Shown in pieces: positions 40,660 to 49,688 of a stretch of DNA of 64,000 nt. The number at the start of each line of letters is the position of its first letter. Within the stretch, counting starts at the first letter, position 1. The notes beneath the pieces are model-generated. The model saw nothing but the letters and a program-made list of their open reading frames with translations. It was not told the DNA's origin and did not search any database. The stretch comes from Mycolicibacterium stellerae (GTDB taxonomy: Bacteria > Actinomycetota > Actinomycetes > Mycobacteriales > Mycobacteriaceae): NCBI RefSeq assembly GCF_003719305.1, contig NZ_RARC01000012.1:1-64000 (forward strand). The letters run 5' to 3'. Position numbers and translations under genes: made by a program.

Positions 40660-41247
40660 GTGCAGCTGCACAAACGCGATGTGGTCGAGGCGGCGACGGC
40701 AATCCTGGACAACTACGGGATCGCCGACCTGACGATGCGCAGACTGGGCCGTGAGCTCAATGTCTCCCCCGGCGCGCTGTACTGGCATTTCGCCAACAAG
40801 CAGCAACTCCTCGGTGCCATCGCCGACCGGATTCTGGAGCCCGTCGGTGACGCGCCAGGCGAATGGCCCGGCCGCGTCGCGGGGATCTGCGGTCGCCTGA
40901 GGGATGCCCTGCTGTCGCACACCGACGGCGCGGAGTTGGTGTCGGCCAGCTTCGCGGCAGGCCAGTCGCAGGCGATGACGCAGGTCGTGGCCCGCCTTTC
41001 CGAAGCCGCCTGTGGCGCAGGCGTCACTGGTGCGCATGCCGAGCTGGCCGCCCGCACCGTCGTCTACTACGTGCTGGGTTTCACCGCCGACGAGCAGTCC
41101 CGGCTGCAGTGGGACGCCGCGGGCGCCGATCTGCCCGACGAGCAGTCCGTGCTCGCCGACGATGCCGGCGAACGGTTCGGCTTCGGGCTCGCGCTCCTTA
41201 TCGACGGCATCGCCGCGCGCAGACCCGTTGTCGGACCGCCCGGCTAA
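40660..41247 (+). CDS. bioQ: TetR-family repressor of biotin genes
   Basis: 195 residues. It has a clear helix-turn-helix (residues 5-50: VVEAATAILDNYGIADLTMR, ELNVSPGALYWHFANKQQLL) and a TetR ligand domain. Divergence from bioB with a perfect TGAAC-N3-GTTCA site between them, and the same site before bioFD, identify it as BioQ, the repressor described in mycobacteria and corynebacteria. The GTG at 40660 is leaderless by geometry. The frame is open upstream over bioB and is not used. It ends 10 bp before the YjbR gene. Confidence 0.9.
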   Translation: MQLHKRDVVEAATAILDNYGIADLTMRRLGRELNVSPGALYWHFANKQQLLGAIADRILEPVGDAPGEWPGRVAGICGRLRDALLSHTDGAELVSASFAAGQSQAMTQVVARLSEAACGAGVTGAHAELAARTVVYYVLGFTADEQSRLQWDAAGADLPDEQSVLADDAGERFGFGLALLIDGIAARRPVVGPPG

Positions 41248-41257
41248 CGTCGCCGAC

Positions 41258-41593
41258 ATGCTCACCGTCGACGATGTCCGGCAGATTGTGGCGCCGCTGC
41301 CTCGGTCCTACGAGGTGGTGGTTCGCGACCAGATCAAGTTCCGCATCGGTCAGATCGTCTATCTGGCGTTCTCGCGCGACGAGACGGTGATGGGTTTCGC
41401 TTTCCCCAAAGAGGAGCGAGCCGCACTGGTGGCGTCCGAACCCGAAAAGTTCTCGCTTCCGAGGCCATCCGACATGAGATACAACTGGGTCCACGTCCGG
41501 CTCGACGCGATCGACCTCATCGAGCTCCGCGAAATCGTCATCGACGCGTGGCGCATGTGTGTGCCCAAAAGTGTTGCAGCGACCATCGACTAG
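41258..41593 (+). CDS. MmcQ/YjbR-family protein
   Basis: 111 residues. YjbR/MmcQ proteins have a CyaY-like fold and are often annotated as DNA-binding, with no firm role. The core GFAFPKEERAALVASEPEKF and YNWVHVRLDAID are typical. ATG 41258 lies 10 bp after the bioQ stop, so it is probably co-transcribed with bioQ. Its 3' end overlaps the convergent 2H-phosphoesterase by 4 bp. A link to biotin is by position only. Confidence 0.8.
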   Translation: MLTVDDVRQIVAPLPRSYEVVVRDQIKFRIGQIVYLAFSRDETVMGFAFPKEERAALVASEPEKFSLPRPSDMRYNWVHVRLDAIDLIELREIVIDAWRMCVPKSVAATID

Positions 41594-42117
41594 CGTCCGA
41601 TCGGGTATTCGACACGGTTGCTGCCATCCCAGTGCCGGAGCCCCACCACCGTGCCCTGCCGGTCCCGCGACATCGCGCGCAGCGAAAGCGCGTCGGCGAG
41701 CTTGTCTTTGGCGACGCGTCGCGCGAGAGTCACATGGGGTGTCCAGTGGTCTGGTTCCGCATGCGGCAACGGACCCGTCGACGACATGTGCGGCAGGCAC
41801 ACCTGGTGAACTTCGGCCTGCAGCGCCAGAAGGTCGGCGGATGGAATCACCAGACACACCAGCGTGAACGGCCCGCGGCCGAAGAGCATCGGCGCGCCGA
41901 TCGTGGCGGCCAGCGGCAGACGGCGCAGCAGCGGACGAAGCGCGTCGTTCACGGCGTCGTCCATGTGCTCGGCGACCGACAGGGTGACGTGCGGCCGGTT
42001 GCGCGGCGACGTCGAACTGGCCAGGCTGCGCACGCCCGCGCCGGTCAGCTCGGCCCAGAGGTGCCGAACCTCGGCGTCGGTCTCGGTGTCGAAGAGCAGT
42101 TCGACGGAGTGCACCAT
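41590..42117 (-). CDS. 2'-5' RNA ligase / 2H phosphoesterase family protein
   Basis: 175 residues. Two HxT motifs define the 2H fold: HVTLS near 43 and HVTLA near 128. Members hydrolyse 2',3'-cyclic phosphates on RNA (ThpR) or related linkages; the substrate here is unknown. ATG 42117 lies one base after the bioD stop, so it is the fourth gene of bioA-F-D. It might serve RNA repair or metabolite phosphate cleavage; nothing ties it chemically to biotin. Confidence 0.8.
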   Translation of the reverse strand: MVHSVELLFDTETDAEVRHLWAELTGAGVRSLASSTSPRNRPHVTLSVAEHMDDAVNDALRPLLRRLPLAATIGAPMLFGRGPFTLVCLVIPSADLLALQAEVHQVCLPHMSSTGPLPHAEPDHWTPHVTLARRVAKDKLADALSLRAMSRDRQGTVVGLRHWDGSNRVEYPIGR

Positions 42118-42118
42118 G

Positions 42119-42799
42119 TCAGCCCGCCAAGCTCTTCACCCACTGCGGGTCGAACGCCGCCGAGCTCATCGACTCGAACTGGGCCGGTTGGAATGCGCCC
42201 GCGCCAGCCGGCAATACGGCACGCAAGGGTGCCATCGCCGAAAGCACCTCACGATTGCCGGCCTCGACGACCCCGGGATCTGGTGGCCACGCGCCGATCA
42301 CCAAGCCGGCGCGCCGAACGTTCTGGGAGGCAATCGCTTCCAGCGTCAATGCGGCGTGGTTCAACGTACCCAGACCCGCTCTGACAACGACGAGTACCGG
42401 CGCGCCGAGGTCGACAGCGAGATCGCGAAGTGTCACCCCGCCGTCACCGATCTCCACGAGCAGACCCCCCGCACCCTCGACCAGGGTCAGCCGTCCTGGC
42501 CGGTTCACCTCGACGACCATCGAGGCCAGTTCGCCACGGGTCGGCAACCGCACCCCGGCGCGCTCCGCGGCCGCGGCGGGAGCCAACGGTTCGGGAAGGC
42601 GTGCGAGGCCGCGCAATTCGGCGACGCCGGACAGCCTGCCGATCTCGGCGAGGTCGTCGTCGCCGTCGGCAGACCCGGTCTGAACCGGCTTGCACACGGC
42701 CACGTCGATTCCTGCCAGCCGCGCGTGACACGCCAGCGCCGCGGTGGCCACCGTCTTGCCGACGCCGGTGTCGGTGCCCGTGACGACGAGAACGCTCAA
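42119..42799 (-). CDS. bioD: Dethiobiotin synthetase
   Basis: 226 residues, the same length I recall for M. tuberculosis BioD. It closes the ureido ring of DAPA with CO2 and ATP. The P-loop VTGTDTGVGKT is at the N-terminus, CKPVQTG follows, and VEGAGGLLVEI contains the metal ligand region. The start is taken as TTG overlapping the bioF TGA (TTGA); the open frame to 42949 lies inside bioF. It is coupled to bioF and to the following 2H gene. Confidence 0.93.
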   Translation of the reverse strand: MSVLVVTGTDTGVGKTVATAALACHARLAGIDVAVCKPVQTGSADGDDDLAEIGRLSGVAELRGLARLPEPLAPAAAAERAGVRLPTRGELASMVVEVNRPGRLTLVEGAGGLLVEIGDGGVTLRDLAVDLGAPVLVVVRAGLGTLNHAALTLEAIASQNVRRAGLVIGAWPPDPGVVEAGNREVLSAMAPLRAVLPAGAGAFQPAQFESMSSAAFDPQWVKSLAG

Positions 42800-43938
42800 G
42801 CCGTCGACAGCACTTCCGTGAGCGCCTTGCGCGCCAGCGCCATCTCGTCCTCGGACAACGAGGCCCGCGCCGTCAGGCGCAGCCGCGACGTGCCTGCAGG
42901 CACAGTCGGCGGCCGGAAGCAGCCCACCCGCACACCCCGATCGAGGCATGCGGTTGCGGCGGCCAATGCCACCTCGGGCGCACCCAGAATCACCGAGACC
43001 ACGGCAGACTCGGGCCGGTCGGGGACGTCACACACCCTGGCAAGCTCGGCGGAGTACCGCAGCACGTCGCGCGCGCGCCACGGCTCGGCGATCAGCACCC
43101 CCAGCGCAGCCCATGCCGAGCCGACCGCCGCAGGCGCCAGACCGGTGTCGAAGATGAAGGGCCGTGCCGCGTCGATCAGGTGATCACGCACGGCGACGGG
43201 TCCGAGAACCGCGCCGCCCTGGCTGCCGAGCGCCTTGGACATCGTCACGGTCATCACGACGTCGGGCGCACCTGCCAGCCCGACTTCTTCCAGCAGGCCC
43301 CGTCCGCCGGTCCCCCGCACGCCAAGACCGTGCGCCTCGTCGACGATCAGCAGCGCGCCATGGCGGCGGCACGCGTCGTGGAGTTGTCGCAGCGGGGCGA
43401 GGTCGCCGTCGGCGCTGAAGACCGAATCGGTGATCACCACGGCGCGGTCCTCGGCTCGGGACGACAGTGCCTGCTCCACCGCGGTCACGTCTCGATGCGG
43501 GGTCACCACCACCCGCGCCTTCGACAGGCGGCAAGCATCGACCAACGAGGCGTGGGTCAGTGCGTCGGACACCAGAAGCGAGCCCGGCCCGGATAACGCG
43601 ACTACCGCACCCAGATTGGCGGTATAGCCGGAGGAGAACACCAGCGCCGACTCGGCCCCGACGAAGTCGGCCAACGCGGCCTCGAACGCCTCGTGCAGTT
43701 CGGTGTTGCCGGTGACCAGCCGGGAACCCGACGACCCCGCACCCCACGTGCGAAGCGCGGCCACACCGCCGTCGATCACGTCGGGATGCTGCGACAGGCC
43801 GAGATAGTCGTTGGACGCGAGGTCGAGTTCGGCGCCAACCGGCGGCCGCGCCCGCAGCGCGCGCCGAAGTCCAGCCGCACGCCGCTGACGCTCGATGTCA
43901 TCGAGCCAGGCCAGCGGGGAGACCTCTACCCGCTTCAC
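42796..43938 (-). CDS. bioF: 8-amino-7-oxononanoate synthase
   Basis: 380 residues, a PLP enzyme joining pimeloyl thioester and alanine. Motifs: LDLASNDYLGLSQHP, GAGSSGSRLVTGN, DEAHGLGVRG, and the PLP lysine in VTMSKALGSQGG. GTG 43938 is preferred because AGGGAG lies 6 bp upstream; a TTG at 43959 inside the BioQ operator region would add seven residues. The BioQ site at 43961-43973 lies just before it, so bioF-bioD-2H can be repressed apart from bioA. Confidence 0.93.
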   Translation of the reverse strand: MKRVEVSPLAWLDDIERQRRAAGLRRALRARPPVGAELDLASNDYLGLSQHPDVIDGGVAALRTWGAGSSGSRLVTGNTELHEAFEAALADFVGAESALVFSSGYTANLGAVVALSGPGSLLVSDALTHASLVDACRLSKARVVVTPHRDVTAVEQALSSRAEDRAVVITDSVFSADGDLAPLRQLHDACRRHGALLIVDEAHGLGVRGTGGRGLLEEVGLAGAPDVVMTVTMSKALGSQGGAVLGPVAVRDHLIDAARPFIFDTGLAPAAVGSAWAALGVLIAEPWRARDVLRYSAELARVCDVPDRPESAVVSVILGAPEVALAAATACLDRGVRVGCFRPPTVPAGTSRLRLTARASLSEDEMALARKALTEVLSTA

Positions 43939-43960
43939 GGTGCTCCCTCGAGCCGACAAT

Positions 43961-43973
43961 TGAACACCGTTCA
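43961..43973. promoter_or_regulatory. BioQ operator upstream of bioF
   Basis: The 13 bp TGAACACCGTTCA are identical to the bioB/bioQ site, and on the minus strand the match extends to 27 bp with one mismatch, from TAACCT (a possible -10) through the operator and AATT. The first three bases of the operator on the minus strand are the bioA stop codon TGA, so it sits exactly at the bioA-bioF junction. Confidence 0.85.
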
Positions 43974-45263
43974 GGTTAATGCACGGGCCACGCCGACCAT
44001 CGCGGAGGTGATCCGCGCGACCTCCGCGGGTGTGCAGATGTAGGGCGGCATCGCATAGATGAGGTTGCGGAACGGCCGCAGCCAGACGCCGTGCTCGAGC
44101 GCCGCCACCGTGGCCACCGGCATGTCAACCGGTTCTGCCATCTCGATGACGCCGATGGCTCCGAGCACCCGGACGTCCGCAACGCCAGGCAGGGACCGGG
44201 CCGGCTCGAGACCGTCGCGCAGCCCCGCCTCGATCTCTGCGACCCGCGCCCGCCAATCCTGGCCAAGCAGGAGTTCGACCGACGCCACCGCCACCGAGCA
44301 CGCGAGTGCGTTGGCCATGAACGTCGGGCCGTGCATAAGCGCGCCCGGCTCGTTGTCGCTGATCGTGCGCGCGATGTGCGTCGTGCACATGGTGGCCGCC
44401 AGGGTGATGTAGCCGCCGGTCAGCGCCTTACCGACGCACATGATGTCGGGGCTCACGCCAGCCTGCTCGGCGGCGAACAGCGACCCGGTGCGGCCGAAGC
44501 CGGTGGCGATCTCGTCGAAGATCAGCAGCACCCCGTGCCGATCGCAGAACTCCCGCAGGTCAGTCAGGTAACGCGGGTCATGGAACCGCATGCCGCCGGC
44601 ACCCTGCACGACTGGCTCCACGATCACTGCGGCCAGTTCGTCGGCGTGCTTTGCCAGTTGCGCCTCGAAGGCGGCGCTGTATGCCGGGTCGTACTCGGTG
44701 GGCACCCGCGGCGCAAAGACCTGATGCGCCAGGATGTCGGTCCACAGGGAGTGCATGCCGCCGTCGGGGTCGCACACGCTCATCGGCGTGAAGGTGTCAC
44801 CGTGATAGCCGCCGCGCCATGTCATCAGGCGGTGCTTCTGCTGGCGGCCCTGGCTGCGCCAGTACTGGAGAGCCATCTTCACGGCGACCTCGACCGCGAC
44901 AGAGCCTGAATCGCTGAAGAAAACGGTGTCCAGGCCGTCGGGGGTGATGTCCACGAGCAATTGGGCGAGGCGCGCGGCGGGTTCATGGGTGAGCCCACCG
45001 AACATGACGTGGTTCATCCTGGCCAGCTGGGAAGCGATCGCGTAGTCGAGCGCCGGGTGGCCGTGGCCGTGGATGGCGGTCCACCACGAACTCATCGCGT
45101 CGAGCACTTCGACCGGTCTGCCGTCGACGATCACGGTGAGCGACGCCCCGCTGGCCCCGACTGCGACGACGGGCGGCGTGGCCTCGGCACCGATCGTGCT
45201 GTAGGGATGCCAGACATGGGCGGCGTCGATCGCGCTGATTTCAGCGGGGGTCAACGCGGGCAT
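43971..45263 (-). CDS. bioA: Adenosylmethionine-8-amino-7-oxononanoate aminotransferase
   Basis: 430 residues, a PLP aminotransferase that uses SAM as amino donor to make DAPA from KAPA. Seen are HVWHPYSTIG, SSWWTAIHGHGHP, FFSDSGSVAVEVAVKMALQ, WRGGYHGDTFTPMSVCDP, FDEIATGFGRTG and the PLP lysine in CVGKALTGGY. ATG 45263 was chosen for a normal N-terminus; the frame is open to 45305. It is divergent from the acyltransferase. No BioQ palindrome is visible in that 71-bp gap, so bioA may be expressed independently. Confidence 0.94.
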   Translation of the reverse strand: MPALTPAEISAIDAAHVWHPYSTIGAEATPPVVAVGASGASLTVIVDGRPVEVLDAMSSWWTAIHGHGHPALDYAIASQLARMNHVMFGGLTHEPAARLAQLLVDITPDGLDTVFFSDSGSVAVEVAVKMALQYWRSQGRQQKHRLMTWRGGYHGDTFTPMSVCDPDGGMHSLWTDILAHQVFAPRVPTEYDPAYSAAFEAQLAKHADELAAVIVEPVVQGAGGMRFHDPRYLTDLREFCDRHGVLLIFDEIATGFGRTGSLFAAEQAGVSPDIMCVGKALTGGYITLAATMCTTHIARTISDNEPGALMHGPTFMANALACSVAVASVELLLGQDWRARVAEIEAGLRDGLEPARSLPGVADVRVLGAIGVIEMAEPVDMPVATVAALEHGVWLRPFRNLIYAMPPYICTPAEVARITSAMVGVARALT

Positions 45264-45334
45264 GGAGCACCAGCCTAACGGCGGCACGCGCGACATGAGA
45301 CGCACAGCGATCTTCGGTAGATTATCCCGCGACC

Positions 45335-47506
45335 ATGATGACCCTCGCCCCTCCCCGGCCGGCGGTGGTTACCGCGGGCGGCTCCGGCAGGGGCGCGTCG
45401 GCGGCAGACCGCAAGTCCGGTTTCTACCGCCACGATCTCGACGGCCTCCGCGGTATCGCAATCGCCCTGGTTGCGGTGTTCCACGTCTGGTTCGGTCGGG
45501 TATCGGGCGGTGTCGACGTGTTTCTCGCCCTGTCGGGGTTCTTCTTCGGTGGGCGACTGCTGCGGACCGCGCTGACACCCGGCGCATCACTGTGGCCCGT
45601 TCCCGAAGTCACCCGGCTGGTTCGCCGGTTGCTGCCCGCCCTTGTCGTGGTGCTCGCCGCATCGGCCGTCCTCACGATTCTGATCCAACCGGAAACCCGT
45701 TGGGAAACGTTTGCTGACCAGAGTCTGGCAAGCCTCGGCTATTTCCAGAACTGGGAACTGGCGAATACCGCTTCGGATTATCTCCGTGCCGGTGAATCGG
45801 TCAGTCCGCTGCAGCACATCTGGTCGATGTCGGTCCAAGGTCAGTTCTACATAACGTTTCTCGCACTGATCTTCCTGTTCGCCCTGCTGTTCCGCAAGGT
45901 TCTAGGCAGGTACATGCGAGCGTCACTCGTCATCCTGCTGAGTGCGTTGACCATCGCGTCGTTCGTGTACGCGGTATTTGCTCACAATGCCGACCAGTCG
46001 ACGGCGTACTACAACAGCTTCGCGCGCGGGTGGGAACTGCTGCTCGGCGCTCTGGTTGGCGCGCTCGTCGGGTACATCCGCTGGCCCATGTGGCTTCGCT
46101 CGACGGTCGCCGTCGTCGCACTGGCCGCGATTCTGTCCTGCGGTGCGCTGATCGACGGCGTCAAGGAGTTTCCCGGACCGTGGGCGCTGGTGCCCGTCGG
46201 CGCCACCATGCTTTTCATCCTCACCGGCGCCAACCGACTTGCCGATCCGCGAACCGGCGGCAAGCTGCCTTTCCCGAACCGGCTGCTGGCCACGAAAACG
46301 TTCGTGTGGCTCGGGTCCATCGCATACTCGCTCTACCTCTGGCACTGGCCGCTGTTGATCTTCTGGTTGGTCTACGCGGATCGTCAGCACGCCGGCGTGG
46401 TCGATGGCGCGGGCGTGCTGCTGGTATCGGTGCTGCTCGCGTATCTGACCACCAAATACGTTGAGAACCCGCTGCGCTACCGGTCCACGGGCACCGACAC
46501 CGGTCAGTTGGTGAAGATTCCGCTGCGTACCCGGCTGCGCAGGCCGACGATCGTGCTCGGCTCGATCGTGGCCGCCCTCGGGGTTGCGCTGACCGTGACG
46601 TCGTTCACCTGGCGCGAGCACATCCTCGTCCAGCGCGCGAACGCCGAGAACCTGGGCACACTCGAGTCCCTCGAGTATCCGGGAGCGCACGCGCTGCTCG
46701 ACAACGCGCCGGTGCCCGACGCACCGATGCGGCCAACGGTGCTCGAGGCCAAGGAGGACCTCCCCGAGACCACTGTCGACGGCTGCATCAGCGATTTCAG
46801 CAATGTCGACGTCATCACATGCAGCTACGGCGACCAGTCGGCGACCCACACCATCGCACTGGCCGGCGGCTCGCACGCTGAGCATTGGATCACCGCGCTG
46901 GACTTGCTGGGCAAGCTGCACCACTTCAAGGTGACGACCTACCTGAAAATGGGCTGTCCGCTGACCACCGAGGACGTTCCGCTGGTAATGGGCGACAACC
47001 GGCCATACCCGAAGTGCCACACGTGGAACGACGCGGTGATGAAGAAGATCATCGCCGATCGCCCCGACTACGTGTTCACCACAGCCACCCGGCCGTGGAA
47101 CATCAAGCCGGGCGACGTCATGCCGGGGACCTATGTTGGAATCTGGCAAACGTTGTCGGACAACAACATTCCGATCTTGGCGATGCGTGACACGCCATGG
47201 CTGGTGCGCAAGAGCCAGCCGTTCTTCCCCGCCGACTGCCTCGCCGACGGCGGCAACGGCATCTCCTGCGGGATCAGACGCTCGGATGTGCTGGCGGCGA
47301 GCAATCCCGCGCTGATCTGGGTGAATCGGTTCCCATTGCTGAAACCCCTGGATATGAGCGACGCGGTGTGCCGCAAGGACGTGTGCCGTGCCGTCGAGGG
47401 AAACGTGCTGATCTACCACGATTCTCACCACATTTCGAAGACATACATGCGCACGATGGCCGATGAGCTCGGCCGGCAGATCGGCGTCGCCACCCACTGG
47501 TGGTGA
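45335..47506 (+). CDS. Membrane acyltransferase with SGNH domain, Rv1565c-type
   Basis: 723 residues. Residues 35-440 form an acyltransferase-3 membrane domain with about ten helices, opening with YRHDLDGLRGIAIALVAVFH, which holds the catalytic-type His. A C-terminal extracytoplasmic SGNH-like domain follows, with the Ser in LAGGSHAEHW (GGSH where GDSH is usual) and YHDSHHIS near the end. Such OafA-like proteins O-acylate sugars of the cell envelope; the acceptor is unknown. The first two codons are both ATG. It is upstream of glgX but reads as a separate gene. Confidence 0.85.
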   Translation: MMTLAPPRPAVVTAGGSGRGASAADRKSGFYRHDLDGLRGIAIALVAVFHVWFGRVSGGVDVFLALSGFFFGGRLLRTALTPGASLWPVPEVTRLVRRLLPALVVVLAASAVLTILIQPETRWETFADQSLASLGYFQNWELANTASDYLRAGESVSPLQHIWSMSVQGQFYITFLALIFLFALLFRKVLGRYMRASLVILLSALTIASFVYAVFAHNADQSTAYYNSFARGWELLLGALVGALVGYIRWPMWLRSTVAVVALAAILSCGALIDGVKEFPGPWALVPVGATMLFILTGANRLADPRTGGKLPFPNRLLATKTFVWLGSIAYSLYLWHWPLLIFWLVYADRQHAGVVDGAGVLLVSVLLAYLTTKYVENPLRYRSTGTDTGQLVKIPLRTRLRRPTIVLGSIVAALGVALTVTSFTWREHILVQRANAENLGTLESLEYPGAHALLDNAPVPDAPMRPTVLEAKEDLPETTVDGCISDFSNVDVITCSYGDQSATHTIALAGGSHAEHWITALDLLGKLHHFKVTTYLKMGCPLTTEDVPLVMGDNRPYPKCHTWNDAVMKKIIADRPDYVFTTATRPWNIKPGDVMPGTYVGIWQTLSDNNIPILAMRDTPWLVRKSQPFFPADCLADGGNGISCGIRRSDVLAASNPALIWVNRFPLLKPLDMSDAVCRKDVCRAVEGNVLIYHDSHHISKTYMRTMADELGRQIGVATHWW

Positions 47507-47543
47507 CTGGCGCGCATCGGACCGTGGGCGCCGATAAGGTCGG

Positions 47544-49685
<2,142 letters not shown>

Positions 49686-49688
49686 CAT

